From assembly GCF_001922345.1 (NCBI RefSeq), contig NZ_CP018812.1, positions 2,728,001-2,792,000 of the forward strand: a stretch of DNA of 64,000 bases, in the 5' to 3' direction. The notes under the pieces are model-generated. The model was not told the DNA's origin. It made no database searches and saw nothing but the letters and a program-made list of their open reading frames with translations. The position numbers and the translations under genes are program-made. Of this stretch, positions 26,036-34,872 are shown piece after piece. How positions within the stretch are numbered: the stretch's first letter is position 1; each line of letters starts with the position of its first letter. Origin of the DNA: Paraburkholderia sp. SOS3 (GTDB taxonomy: Bacteria; Pseudomonadota; Gammaproteobacteria; Burkholderiales; Burkholderiaceae).

Positions 26036-26475
26036 GAGACGTTCGCGGTTTTGTGCGATGCACAGCAACGGCTGATGGGTTGTTCGCAATGAATCGTATG
26101 TCAATGAGAGAATCTTAACAAGTGGCGTTACGTTGATTTCACGCCACGATTCGTCGATAACGGGACGTGTGTGCGCTTGCGGCCCGTCGCAGAAGGCTTG
26201 CGCGCCGAAGCACACGCTTCTCGGGGTTTTCACCTAACTCGGTTACAGCGCGGCAAAGCGGACGGAATGCGCGGCACATACGTTGCTAAATGCCAAGGCT
26301 AAACGCAAGGGTGGCTCGCGTGAGCGCGGCGGCGTACGGCCCGCCAAGCGCGGCGTCGCGTCGATTTCACGAGATCGCGCGCTATTGCCAGTACACTTTG
26401 ATATCGACGGATTCAACGGACCCGTACCGGGTGCGCTTTGCAGCGATTTTTGTTTTAGCTCACGGAGAAATGCTC
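26036..26475. other. Intergenic region between deoC and the FBP aldolase gene
   Basis: These 440 bp separate the divergent deo operon and aldolase gene. No gene is credible. On the minus strand a TTGACA lies at 26099-26104 without a clear -10, and an inverted repeat sits at 26122-26147. The ribosome binding site of the aldolase gene (GGAG) is at 26464-26467. Confidence 0.6.
26122..26147. promoter_or_regulatory. Inverted repeat, candidate DeoR operator
   Basis: GTGGCGT (26122-26128) and ACGCCAC (26141-26147) are perfect 7-bp inverted arms with a 12-bp AT-rich spacer. The repeat lies 87 bp upstream of deoC, where a repressor of the deo operon would bind. I did not find the same arms upstream of deoR, so autoregulation is not indicated. 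Confidence 0.5.
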
Positions 26476-27372
26476 ATGGCAAACGACAAAATGCTTGCGC
26501 AGATGACAGACAAGCCGGGATTCATCGCCGCTCTCGATCAGAGCGGCGGCTCGACGCCCGGCGCATTGCGGCAATACGGGATTCCGGACGACGCTTACAG
26601 CGGCGACGCCGAGATGTTCAAGCTCATGCACGAGATGCGCGCACGCATCATTAGCGACCCGTCGTTCAGCGGCGACAAGGTGATCGGCGCGATCCTGTTC
26701 GAAATGACGATGGACGGTCAGGTGCAGGGCAAACCCGCGCCGTCGTTCCTGTGGGAAGACCGCGGCGTCGTGCCGTTCCTCAAGGTCGACAAGGGCCTGC
26801 TCGACGAAGCCGACGGCGTGCGTCTGATGAAACCGATTCCCGGCCTCGACGCGCTGCTCGAGCGCGCGGTGAAACTCGGCATCTTCGGCACCAAGATGCG
26901 TTCGCTGGTCAACCAGAATTCCGCCGCGGGCATTGCCGCGATCGTCAAACAACAATTCGAATTCGGCGCGCAGATCAGCAAGCACGGACTCGTGCCGATT
27001 CTCGAACCGGAAGTATCGATCAAGACGCCGGACAAGGCGGGCGCGGAAAAGGTACTGCTCGCCGAACTGCACAAGGGCCTCAATGCGCTGCCGGAAACGA
27101 GCCAGGTCATGCTGAAGCTCACGCTGCCGGAAGTGCCCGACTTCTATCGGCCGCTCGTCGATCATCCGCGCGTCGTGCGCGTCGTCGCACTATCGGGCGG
27201 CTATACGCTCGACGATGCGTGCGAGCGCCTCGCGTCGAACCACGGCGTAATCGCGAGCTTCTCGCGCGCGCTCATCAACGACCTGAAGAAATCGATGAGC
27301 GACAGCGAGTTCAACAAGACGCTCTCGAAGGCCATCGATCAGATTTACCAGGCGTCGGTCGTCAAGAACTGA
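26476..27372 (+). CDS. Class I fructose-bisphosphate aldolase
   Basis: A 298-residue class I aldolase of the bacterial type that has about 296 residues. FIAALDQSGGSTPGAL near the N-terminus and the repeated use of SFLWEDRGVVPFLKVDKGL and LVPILEPEVSI segments match that family. It interconverts fructose-1,6-bisphosphate with dihydroxyacetone phosphate and glyceraldehyde-3-phosphate in the cytoplasm. ATG 26476 is preferred to 26470 because GGAG at 26464-26467 is then 8 nt away. It diverges from deoC; glyceraldehyde-3-phosphate from deoxyribose could feed it, but it may be a separate housekeeping gene. Confidence 0.9.
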   Translation: MANDKMLAQMTDKPGFIAALDQSGGSTPGALRQYGIPDDAYSGDAEMFKLMHEMRARIISDPSFSGDKVIGAILFEMTMDGQVQGKPAPSFLWEDRGVVPFLKVDKGLLDEADGVRLMKPIPGLDALLERAVKLGIFGTKMRSLVNQNSAAGIAAIVKQQFEFGAQISKHGLVPILEPEVSIKTPDKAGAEKVLLAELHKGLNALPETSQVMLKLTLPEVPDFYRPLVDHPRVVRVVALSGGYTLDDACERLASNHGVIASFSRALINDLKKSMSDSEFNKTLSKAIDQIYQASVVKN

Positions 27373-27407
27373 GCCGCACGCATCGGTCGCGGCGCGCAAC
27401 GAGGCGG

Positions 27408-27427
27408 GGCCGGCTCATATGCCGGCC
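27408..27427. terminator. Short hairpin between convergent genes
   Basis: GGCCGGC (27408-27414) and GCCGGCC (27421-27427) pair perfectly around TCATAT. It contains the stop codon of the minus-strand response regulator and lacks a U-run, so termination is uncertain. Confidence 0.35.
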
Positions 27428-28119
27428 TCGAGATCAGACCCGAAACCCGCCCCGCCTTTCTGGTACGGCGCTTCCTGCAAACCAAGCACGCCGCCCATCA
27501 GCACGAAATCCACGAGCGACTTCGACTGCATCTTTTTCATCGCCTGATTGCGATGGAATTTCGTCGTGTTTTCGCTGAGGTTCATTTCCTCGGCGATCTG
27601 CCGATTGCGCAAGCCGTTGACGACGCGCGCCATCACCTGCCGTTCGCGCGGCGTCAGCAACGCATAGCGGCGCCGCAATTCCGCAAAAGAACGGTCGGCT
27701 TCGCGGCGTTCCTCGTCACCGGCGATAGCGAGCGTCACTGCATCGAGCAGATCCTGGTCGCGAAACGGCTTGGCCAGGAAATCGGCGGCCCCGGCCTTCA
27801 TCGCCTTGACCGACATCGCAATATCGCCGTGCGCGGTCATGAAGACAATCGGAATCCTCATTTGTTGTGCGGCGATCTGCTCCTGCACGACGAGTCCGCT
27901 TTGCCCGCGCAATCGCACGTCGAGAATCAGACAGGCGGGCACATCCAGCCTCTCGTAGGCGAAAAATTCCTGCGCGGTCGAAAAGACTTCGACGCGCATG
28001 CCAACCGACGTCAACAATGCGCGTACCGCTTCGCGCACCGAATCGTCGTCGTCGATCACATAGACCATTGCGCCTTCCGCGATCGTCGCGGCCGGCGCTG
28101 CGAGCTCACTTTTGATCAT
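27415..28119 (-). CDS. FixJ-family (LuxR-type) response regulator
   Basis: A 234-residue two-domain regulator. The receiver (about 18-132) has the acid cluster VIDDDD, phosphoacceptor Asp67 in LILDVRL, Thr in FMTAHGD and Lys in LAKPF, all intact. The C-terminal LuxR/GerE helix-turn-helix begins at LLTPRERQVMARVVNGLRN (Asn and Leu shared with FixJ/TtrR proteins). It should be phosphorylated by a sensor kinase, but none is adjacent, so it is an orphan here. Upstream (28160-28173) is the palindrome AATGCG-CC-CGCATT, a possible autoregulatory site. Confidence 0.88.
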   Translation of the reverse strand: MIKSELAAPAATIAEGAMVYVIDDDDSVREAVRALLTSVGMRVEVFSTAQEFFAYERLDVPACLILDVRLRGQSGLVVQEQIAAQQMRIPIVFMTAHGDIAMSVKAMKAGAADFLAKPFRDQDLLDAVTLAIAGDEERREADRSFAELRRRYALLTPRERQVMARVVNGLRNRQIAEEMNLSENTTKFHRNQAMKKMQSKSLVDFVLMGGVLGLQEAPYQKGGAGFGSDLEAGI

Positions 28120-28159
28120 GCTTGCGCTTCATCACCCGAATGAGCGCAATTCAACAATC

Positions 28160-28173
28160 AATGCGCCCGCATT
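28160..28173. promoter_or_regulatory. Palindrome upstream of the FixJ-type regulator
   Basis: AATGCG-CC-CGCATT is a perfect 6-bp inverted repeat 41-54 bp before the regulator's start codon. The motif AATGC recurs nearby at 28174-28178 and 28195-28199. It may be an operator; binding is not shown. Confidence 0.4.
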
Positions 28174-28299
28174 AATGCACTAACCACGCGCTTGAATGCG
28201 CGATAGAACGGTTAATCAAGTGCTTTAGCGGATCTTGTCACGTTTTTTAAATGAATGTCGCATCCGAATACCAGTCATTACTGTACGGAATGGGATCCG

Positions 28300-28722
28300 T
28301 TAATCGAGTGCCCTGGATGTATGAAGAATCGTGCATGGAGCGGACCGGGCTGCGCTGCTTCTGGTGTATGCAAGCGATGAGGAATCCGACGCAGTCGCGT
28401 AGTCCTGCGTGATGACTGCGGGAGCGGACGCGTCGGCAGATTGCTGCTCGTCGTGTGCGCCGCGTTGCGCGGCCGCACGCCGGGTAGCCGGCCGTTCGAC
28501 GACGACCTGCCGGCAAAACCACCTGACCCATCCGACCATCGCAAGCAGCACGAGCCCTGCGCCGCCGAGCACCGGTTCGCGAAGCGCGACAATCGCAAGA
28601 AACGCGAACGCACGCGCGCCTGCGAATAGCGCAAAGCCCGCGATGGCGGCAGACAACGCATCGACAACGCCAAGCGCGCGCGCGAATTTTGCGGCGGATG
28701 GCGCGGCAGCGGGCTCGTGCAT
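28300..28722 (-). CDS. Small membrane protein of unknown function
   Basis: A 140-residue protein starting at ATG 28722, eight bases after AAGGAG. Residues about 20-46 and 50-70 are hydrophobic, giving two likely membrane helices with a short loop, then a polar Ala/Ser-rich tail that looks disordered. I recognise no family. The strong ribosome binding site argues that it is real, although the tail composition (CTILHTS at the end) looks irregular. No partner is obvious. Confidence 0.5.
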   Translation of the reverse strand: MHEPAAAPSAAKFARALGVVDALSAAIAGFALFAGARAFAFLAIVALREPVLGGAGLVLLAMVGWVRWFCRQVVVERPATRRAAAQRGAHDEQQSADASAPAVITQDYATASDSSSLAYTRSSAARSAPCTILHTSRALD

Positions 28723-28757
28723 TTAACGTGCTCCTTATCACTAACGAGGGGTGGCAA

Positions 28758-29126
28758 TCAAACCGCGGACGGCGCCTCATCGAGAAAACCGGTCACGGCC
28801 TGCAGTCGTCCGTTCGCATCGACCTGACCGAAATCGGAGCCTTTGATAATCGAAACCCCTTCAGGCGTCGACAATTCCCACGAAAATCTGAGGCGGTCCG
28901 CGAAACCGTCGACCGCGGTCGTACGGCGCAACCTGTGTTGCGGGAAGCGCTCATGCACAGCGCGAATCATCGCGTCGATGCCTTCGTGGCTCTGAGCGGA
29001 CAGCAGCGGGTCGGCATACGTCGCGTCGCTTGCCCAGGTCGCGACGATCAGTTCCATGCGGCGCGACGCGTCGGTTTCATTCCACGTGTCGAAATAGCGG
29101 TCGATCAAAGCGGTATGCGCACTCAT
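28758..29126 (-). CDS. NTF2-like (SnoaL-type) protein
   Basis: A 122-residue protein from ATG 29126 behind AAGGAG. The pattern LIDRYFDTWNETDASRR, WASDATYADP and FSWELSTPEG fits the cone-shaped NTF2-like fold with an Asp near the pocket (ATYADP). Members are polyketide cyclases, isomerases or ligand binders, and most are uncharacterised. It is divergent from the XRE regulator at 29428-30324; paired NTF2-like/regulator genes often act on a common ligand, and the MmyB-type regulator may control it. Confidence 0.75.
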   Translation of the reverse strand: MSAHTALIDRYFDTWNETDASRRMELIVATWASDATYADPLLSAQSHEGIDAMIRAVHERFPQHRLRRTTAVDGFADRLRFSWELSTPEGVSIIKGSDFGQVDANGRLQAVTGFLDEAPSAV

Positions 29127-29427
29127 TGCAAACTCCTTCAGAGAGGTTGATCGGTTGATCCAGAGCCTGGCTTGCGAAGTCAAACATTCGCTGCAAGCTC
29201 TGACTGAAGGTTCTGCGATACGCAGCCGCAAGTCGATTACGTGCGAGGTAATAGGTTCGCAACGCATCTTTCCGAACCCCACGCACTACGTAAGAACAGC
29301 AGATCGAAGCAGATCAAAACGGCCTACGAAAGACAAAACACGCGCGGCCCCCGGTGTATTCCGTGGAAAGCTCGCGGCGGCAGCGGCTTCGCCTTCGCAT
29401 TCCGTTACCCTGGAGGTAATGGATTTC
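29127..29427. other. Divergent control region with GGTTGATC tandem repeat
   Basis: GGTTGATC occurs twice in tandem at 29145-29160, directly upstream of the NTF2-like gene. An imperfect hairpin around GCTTGC/GCAAGC follows at about 29170-29195. The repeat is a candidate site for the divergently encoded XRE regulator. No gene is seen. Confidence 0.45.
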
Positions 29428-30324
29428 GTGCGTGCATTGGCTATCATCGCCGCCATGGACACGCACATCCTTTCCCCGAGCGAGCGCGCGACACCGCCGA
29501 CAAGCAGGACAGTCGGCGAGCTGTTGCGCGAATGGCGCCAGCGGCGCCGCATGAGCCAGCTGCTGCTGGCGTCGGAGGCGGACGTCTCGACGCGTCACTT
29601 GAGCTTTGTCGAATCGGGGCGGGCCACGCCGAGCCGCGAAATGATCATGCATCTCGCCGAACGGCTCGACGTGCCGCTGCGCGCGCGCAATGCGCTGCTC
29701 GTCGCGGCCGGCTATGCGCCGCTCTTTCGCGAGCGGCCGCTATCCGATCCGCAACTGGGCGCTGCACGCGAAGCGGTCGAGCGGGTATTGAAGGGACACG
29801 AGCCCTATCCGGCCGTCGCTGTCGACCGGCACTGGACCATCGTCGCCGCAAACCGCGCGCTGGGGCCGCTCGTCGCGGCCGCTTCGCCCGCGCTGCTCGC
29901 GCCTCCGGTCAACGCGTTGCGCCTCTCGCTCCATCCGGACGGCATCGCGTCTTCGATCGTCAACTGGCACGCGTGGCGCGCGCACCTGCTCGCACGGCTG
30001 CAGCGCCAGGTCGAAGTGAGCGGCGACGCGACGCTCGCCGCCTTGCACGAAGAACTGGCCGGCTATGCGATCCCGTCCGGCGCAAGGGATGCACGGCCCG
30101 AAGAGGCTGCGCCGCTCGACCCGATCGCGGTGCCGTTGCGACTCGACACGCCGCACGGCGTGCTGTCGCTTTTTAGCACGACGACCGTGTTCGGCACGCC
30201 AGTCGACGTCACCTTGTCGGAACTCGCCATCGAAGCGTTCTTCCCGGCCGACCAGCAGACGGCCGACACGTTGCGCGCGCTGGCCGCCGCTCAGGCAGCC
30301 GGCACGGACAACGAGGCCGCTTGA
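29428..30324 (+). CDS. XRE-family regulator with MmyB-like ligand-binding domain
   Basis: A regulator of about 298 residues. After a short tail comes an HTH_XRE domain (TVGELLREWRQRRRMSQLLLA, EADVSTRHLSFVESGRATPSREM, each shown in part), then a C-terminal MmyB-like PAS-related domain (AVAVDRHWTIVAANRAL, SLFSTTTVFGTPVDVTLSELAIEAFFPAD in part). This pairing is common in actinobacteria and Burkholderiales, often next to a dehydrogenase or small enzyme gene it controls. GGAGGT at 29412-29417 favours GTG 29428; ATG 29455 is the alternative by homology. It is divergent from the NTF2-like gene. Confidence 0.85.
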   Translation: MRALAIIAAMDTHILSPSERATPPTSRTVGELLREWRQRRRMSQLLLASEADVSTRHLSFVESGRATPSREMIMHLAERLDVPLRARNALLVAAGYAPLFRERPLSDPQLGAAREAVERVLKGHEPYPAVAVDRHWTIVAANRALGPLVAAASPALLAPPVNALRLSLHPDGIASSIVNWHAWRAHLLARLQRQVEVSGDATLAALHEELAGYAIPSGARDARPEEAAPLDPIAVPLRLDTPHGVLSLFSTTTVFGTPVDVTLSELAIEAFFPADQQTADTLRALAAAQAAGTDNEAA

Positions 30325-30941
30325 GAGCCCGCGGATAGCCGCACGCCCCCACGGAAAGGCGGAATTTTTACTAGCGTTCAGAGAAAATCCGCCCCTCGCC
30401 GAGGCACCGCCGCTGTGGAGCGCGGTTCAAGTTACAAATGACACGAATACCGGGATCGATTGTTACATCCAATTCGCATATACGTTACACATTCTCATTT
30501 CGCATCCACGACGCGAATACCGCAGTTTTTACCGCGAACATCAATCCCTTGCTTTTCCCTTTCTCAAAAGAATTCGCCGCCCCAGCGGTCCCGAACACCT
30601 GCCGCGCGGTTTCGGCACTTTTTCCCAGACCCTTGCCTGGTAAGGCTTTCGGCGTGTTTGGCCATGATGGTTGCTCATTCATCCATGAGTATTACGCCTT
30701 TGTGAAAAACTTACCGGAACTGCGTCGAGTTTTCGCGACATATTTTTGAGAAAAGGATTGCTTTCTGCAAAACGTGTTCATACAATTCGGTCCGTGCTGT
30801 TACTAAATGTAACGACCTGTATCAAAGAGTCGCCAGTTGTTTCAGAGCGACCTCGAGCACCGGAGCAAACGTTTCCGGCGACTCAAAGACCATAACGGCA
30901 TGGCAATGCCGACGAACAATCGGGGCTTCGGGAACGAAAAA
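30325..30941. other. 617-bp AT-richer leader upstream of flhDC
   Basis: No convincing gene. Noted features: a hairpin GGCGGA/TCCGCC with inner TTTT/AAAA (30358-30393) just after the XRE gene; three GTTACA words at 30431, 30462 and 30484; CGAATACCG at about 30444 and 30513; a perfect small hairpin GTTAC-TAAAT-GTAAC at 30799-30813. The AT content is visibly higher than in the genes on either side, as in many regulated promoters. It probably holds the flhDC promoter and regulator sites. Confidence 0.55.
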
Positions 30942-31262
30942 ATGGACCGTAGCAGCGAGACGCTGGAATCTATCCGCGAAATTAACCTGTCGTACATCAT
31001 GCTCGCGCAACGCATGTTGCGCGAGGACAAGCCAGTCGGGATGTTCCGGCTGGGTCTGTCGTCGGAATTGGCCGATTTGCTGGCCGGTCTGTCGCTCGCG
31101 CAGATCGTCAAGCTGGCCTCTTCCGACCAGCTTTTATGCTTTTTCCGCTTCAACGATCACACGATGCTGTCGGCGTTGACGCAAACGTCGAAGCACGCGG
31201 AAGTCGCTTCGACGCATACGGCGATTCTGCTTGCCGGCCAGCCCGCAGAGCAGTTTGCCTGA
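30942..31262 (+). CDS. flhD: Flagellar master regulator FlhD
   Basis: A 106-residue protein. ESIREINLSYIMLAQRMLRED and MFRLGLSSELADLLAGLSL follow the FlhD family over its whole length (E. coli has 116 residues). FlhD joins FlhC as FlhD4C2 to turn on class 2 flagellar promoters. ATG 30942 gives the normal N-terminus; upstream in-frame ATGs at 30837, 30900 and 30906 would add about 35 polar residues. flhC follows after 13 nt. Motility genes such as motAB, usual neighbours in Burkholderia, are not in the window. Confidence 0.9.
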   Translation: MDRSSETLESIREINLSYIMLAQRMLREDKPVGMFRLGLSSELADLLAGLSLAQIVKLASSDQLLCFFRFNDHTMLSALTQTSKHAEVASTHTAILLAGQPAEQFA

Positions 31263-31275
31263 ACGAGAGGCCACC

Positions 31276-31956
31276 ATGCTCAAGCGAAGCTTGACCGAAG
31301 ACGCACAAGAAGTGTTTCGCGCCATCGCGCTGATCGAACTCGGCGCGCGCATGCAGGTGCTGGAAAGCGAACTGACGCTTTCCCGCGATCGCATGATCCG
31401 TCTGTACCGCGAAGTGAAAGGTGCATCGCCGCCAAAAGGCATGTTGCCGTTCTCAGCCGACTGGTACATGACCTGGCTCGCGAATATCCACGCGTCGCTG
31501 TTCTATAACACGTACCTGTTTCTGAAGAACGAGGCGCGCTGCTCGCACCTCGACGCGCTGACGAAGGGTTACCGCCTCTATCTCGAGCATTGCAAGCACG
31601 CGAATTCGGAGCCGGTGCTCGATCTGACGCGCGCATGGACGCTCGTGCGCTTTTTCGACGCGGACATCCTGCAACTCACGCGCTGCTGCCGCTGCACGGG
31701 CAAGTTCGTCGCGCACAAGCACGACCTGCAGAACAACGTGGTATGCGGCGCATGCCAGCCGCCGTCGCGCGCGGGCAAGACGAAGAAAGCCGCTGCCGCA
31801 AGACTCGAAACGCAAGCGCAGGTTGAATCGCTGCCGCGCGTGGTGCCTCAGGTCGCCGAGCCCGTCTTCGAAGTCGGGCAGGTTGCCGAAGTCTGCGGCG
31901 CCGCCGCAGCCGGTATCGAAGAATTCGAATCCGCTACGGCACTCGCCGCGGCCTGA
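31276..31956 (+). CDS. flhC: Flagellar master regulator FlhC
   Basis: A 226-residue protein. Cys137, Cys140, Cys157 and Cys160 (CCRC and CGAC) form the zinc site of FlhC, and FLKNEARCSHLDALTKGYRLY lies in the conserved DNA-binding core. The family is about 190 residues long; this one has a C-terminal Ala/Glu/Val-rich extension of about 45 residues, probably disordered. It starts at ATG 31276 behind GAGAGG and is co-transcribed with flhD. Loss of the usual motAB neighbours suggests rearrangement or a second flhDC copy. Confidence 0.9.
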   Translation: MLKRSLTEDAQEVFRAIALIELGARMQVLESELTLSRDRMIRLYREVKGASPPKGMLPFSADWYMTWLANIHASLFYNTYLFLKNEARCSHLDALTKGYRLYLEHCKHANSEPVLDLTRAWTLVRFFDADILQLTRCCRCTGKFVAHKHDLQNNVVCGACQPPSRAGKTKKAAAARLETQAQVESLPRVVPQVAEPVFEVGQVAEVCGAAAAGIEEFESATALAAA

Positions 31957-31981
31957 TCCGCCCGCCCGCCTTGCTGCCGTG

Positions 31982-32012
31982 ACCGGTGCGCCATTGTTGG
32001 CGCGCCGGTTTT
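31982..32012. terminator. Bidirectional terminator between flhC and mntH
   Basis: ACCGGTGCGCC (31982-31992) pairs with GGCGCGCCGGT (31999-32009) except for one mismatch, around ATTGTT, followed by TTT. It ends flhDC transcription and may serve mntH from the other side. Confidence 0.65.
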
Positions 32013-33340
32013 CAGCCCAGCCATCCCACCGTCTGCACGACGAGCCACGCATTCGCGGCACTGATCACCGCGAAGAGCGCCCACGCGAGCATGCGCGTCG
32101 GCAGCCGGTTCGCGAACTCGCCCATCAGCGCGCGGTCGTCCGTCATGCGGATCAGCGGATACAGCGCAAATGGCAATTGCAGGCTCAGCACGACCTGGCT
32201 TGCGACGAGCAGTTGGCCGACCGCGCCGTTACCGAGCAGCTGGATGCCGATCAGTGCGGGAATCAACGCGAGCGTGCGCGTGATCAGCCGGCGCTGCCAG
32301 CACGGGATATTGAGGTCGAGAAAGCCTTCCATGATGACCTGGCCCGCAACCGTACCTGTGAATGTCGAGCTTTGGCCGGACGCGAATAGCGTCACTGCGA
32401 ACAGAATAGCTGCGAGACTCGTCCCGACGATCGGCGCGAGCAGCTTGTAGGCGTCTTCGATTTCGGTTACCTGATTGTGGCCGGTCGAATGAAACGCCGC
32501 GGCGGCGAGAATCAGGATCGCCGCGTTGATCAGCAGCGCGAGCAGCAGCGAGATGATCGTATCGATGCGCGACATGGCGATCGCCGAGCCGATGCCCTTC
32601 GAATTGCGCTTCACCGCACGCGTCTGCACGACCGACGAATGCAGATACAGGTTGTGCGGCATGACCGTTGCACCGAGGATGCCGATTGCGAGGTAGAGCG
32701 GTTCGCGGCTGTCGAGCGCCTGCCACGACGGCACGATGCCATGCGCGACGGCCGACCAGTCCGGCTTCACGAGCGCGAGTTCGATCACATAGCCGACGCC
32801 TATCGTCGCGATCAGTCCCAGCATGATCGCCTCGAGATCGCGGAAATTCTTGCCCTGCAAACCGAGCACGATCAGCGTATCGAGCGCGGTGAGCAGCACG
32901 CCGCCCGTCAATGAAATCTTGAACAGCAGATGAAATGCAAGCGCGCCGCCTAGCACTTCGGCGAGGTCGCACGCGATGATCGAGATTTCGGCGAGCAGCC
33001 ACTGGATGCGCACGACGCCCGGCGAATAACGGGCGCGCGACAGTTGGGCGAGGTCCTTGCCTGTCGCGATGCCCAGGCGCATGCTCAGGCACTGCAGCAC
33101 CATCGCCGCGAGGCTCGACAGTACGACGACGAAGAGCAGGTCATACCCGTAGCGCGAACCGGCCTCGATATCGGTCGCCCAGTTGCCGGGGTCCATATAG
33201 CCGATCGACACGAGCAGGCCGGGGCCCGCGAACTGCAAAATGCGCTTCCAGAACGGTGCGTTTGGATTGACCGCGACGGAACCCTGTACTTCCGCCGGGC
33301 AAAACGGCGCTGTCGCCGTAGTCGGTAGTTTGAACTGCAA
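32012..33340 (-). CDS. mntH: Mn(II)/Fe(II) proton symporter, Nramp family
   Basis: A 442-residue inner-membrane protein with 11 or so helices. FAGPGLLVSIGYMDPGNWATD contains the metal-binding DPGN motif in helix 1, and GATVMPHNLYLHSS the MPH motif of helix 6; together these coordinate Mn2+. Start is taken as TTG 33340, because GAGGG lies 8 nt upstream and the protein then begins LQFKLPTTATAPFCP as in Burkholderia relatives; a longer frame runs into the upstream gene. It is leftward and follows the acyl-CoA dehydrogenase gene by 70 nt. No MntR or Fur site was recognised. Confidence 0.88.
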   Translation of the reverse strand: MQFKLPTTATAPFCPAEVQGSVAVNPNAPFWKRILQFAGPGLLVSIGYMDPGNWATDIEAGSRYGYDLLFVVVLSSLAAMVLQCLSMRLGIATGKDLAQLSRARYSPGVVRIQWLLAEISIIACDLAEVLGGALAFHLLFKISLTGGVLLTALDTLIVLGLQGKNFRDLEAIMLGLIATIGVGYVIELALVKPDWSAVAHGIVPSWQALDSREPLYLAIGILGATVMPHNLYLHSSVVQTRAVKRNSKGIGSAIAMSRIDTIISLLLALLINAAILILAAAAFHSTGHNQVTEIEDAYKLLAPIVGTSLAAILFAVTLFASGQSSTFTGTVAGQVIMEGFLDLNIPCWQRRLITRTLALIPALIGIQLLGNGAVGQLLVASQVVLSLQLPFALYPLIRMTDDRALMGEFANRLPTRMLAWALFAVISAANAWLVVQTVGWLG

Positions 33341-33410
33341 GCCGGTGACCCTCGAGTTGATTGAAGCCGAGCTGCACCACGAGGCCGTGTGCCGTGCGCC
33401 GCCGACTCCC

Positions 33411-34625
33411 TCAAGTGTACAAAGAAACGTCCGGCAATGTCCCATCGAGCGCGTAGCGTCCGATATCGCGGACGCGGTAGTCGAGCGGGTCGTGCAGCGT
33501 GTGCACGCGCGCATTGCGCCAAAAACGGTCGAGCGCGAGCGGAGCACCGGACGCGCGTGCGCCGCACGCGTCGAACAGCGCCTCGCTCACATCGAGTGCG
33601 GCGCGATGCGCGAACACCTTCGCTTCCGAGGTGGCCAGCGCGACATGCGCACGCTGCTGCGCATCGAGCGCGAGGCCCCTGTTCCAGGCGTCGTCGAGCG
33701 CGCGGGCCGCGCGCTCGGCCATCGCCTCGGCGCCGATCGTCTTCAGGCGCATTTCGCCAAAGCGTTGCAATTGATACGGATCGTCGGCGGCACGCGCGAC
33801 ACCCGAGGTGATCCAGGGACGCGTGTACTGCGTGAAATAGCGGCGCGCTTCGTCGAGCGCCCCTTGGGCGATGCCGACGAACAGATTGGTCAGCACCAGT
33901 TGCGAAACCAGTGTGCGCAGCGTTGCGCGCGGCACGTCCGAACGTTGCATCACTTCATGGGGTTCGAGCCGGACATGGTCGAACGAGACCGTGCCGCTGT
34001 CGGTTTGCCGCTGGCCGATCGGGTCCCAGTCGTCGTGGACCGTGATGCCCTCGCGCGTGGTCGGCACGACACCGTATACCGATTTGCCGGCCGCGGCGTC
34101 GTGAGCGGAGACGGTCATCATCTGCGAGCCGCGCGTGCCGGAGCAGAAACCCTTCGCGCCGTTCAGGCGATAGCCGCCGCCGGCCGTTGCGGTCGCAACG
34201 AGTCGCGTATCGAGCGGGTTCACTGCATTGCCCCACCACCAGCGCTCCCGGACCGTGTCGCCAAGGTAACGCGCGCGCTGCTCGTCGTTGCCCCAGACGT
34301 CGACGCTGACGATCTGCAGACACTGAAACCCGAGCAGATGTGCAAGCGCGCTGTCGACGGTCGCGATCGCGCGAATTGTCTGGTAGACGTCAAACCAGTT
34401 CGCGCCCCCGCCACCGCCGAATTTGCCGCCGAATTCGTGCGGCACGGCAAGCGTCAGCAGACCGGCATCGGCGATCCATTGCTTTTCGCGCGCCGCATGA
34501 CCGCCGGCGCGGTCGCGTTCGGCAGCCGTTTCATGCAATGCGGCAAGCAGGGAGGTCAGGTCTTGCGCCGGCGCGTGAGCGCGCGGTTGCGCTTCGCGTT
34601 CGGCCGGCTGGCGCGCGTCGTTCAT
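33411..34625 (-). CDS. Acyl-CoA dehydrogenase-like flavin monooxygenase (SfnB/DszC group)
   Basis: A 404-residue protein of the acyl-CoA dehydrogenase fold. The central GAKGFCSGTRGSQMMTVSA and DDWDPIGQRQTDSGTVSFDHVRL segments match the SfnB and dibenzothiophene monooxygenase branch, which use reduced flavin and oxygen and not an acyl-CoA base. The catalytic Glu of true acyl-CoA dehydrogenases is not evident. Members help obtain sulfur from organic compounds, but none of the usual partners (ssu, sfn, tau genes) is nearby, so the substrate is unknown. ATG 34625 follows GGAG; an upstream 249-nt open stretch is not used. Confidence 0.8.
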   Translation of the reverse strand: MNDARQPAEREAQPRAHAPAQDLTSLLAALHETAAERDRAGGHAAREKQWIADAGLLTLAVPHEFGGKFGGGGGANWFDVYQTIRAIATVDSALAHLLGFQCLQIVSVDVWGNDEQRARYLGDTVRERWWWGNAVNPLDTRLVATATAGGGYRLNGAKGFCSGTRGSQMMTVSAHDAAAGKSVYGVVPTTREGITVHDDWDPIGQRQTDSGTVSFDHVRLEPHEVMQRSDVPRATLRTLVSQLVLTNLFVGIAQGALDEARRYFTQYTRPWITSGVARAADDPYQLQRFGEMRLKTIGAEAMAERAARALDDAWNRGLALDAQQRAHVALATSEAKVFAHRAALDVSEALFDACGARASGAPLALDRFWRNARVHTLHDPLDYRVRDIGRYALDGTLPDVSLYT

Positions 34626-34872
34626 GCGTTCTCCGTCGACAATCGTGCCGGGGTCGACACAGGTGCCGACAAGTCTACGGGATCGCATCGGAACGCGCAT
34701 ACACCGTGGCGCGACGGCCGCTGCCGTATCCGTACACCGCCTCGCAACGATCGGCGACCGGTAGCATCGGATTGCATGCAGCCCATCGACCGGCCTCGAA
34801 CGCGCCCAACCGCCCCGGGTGGTTCCGGAGCCGAATCGCCCAACCGCAGTCCCTAGCGAAAGGAAATGCGAC

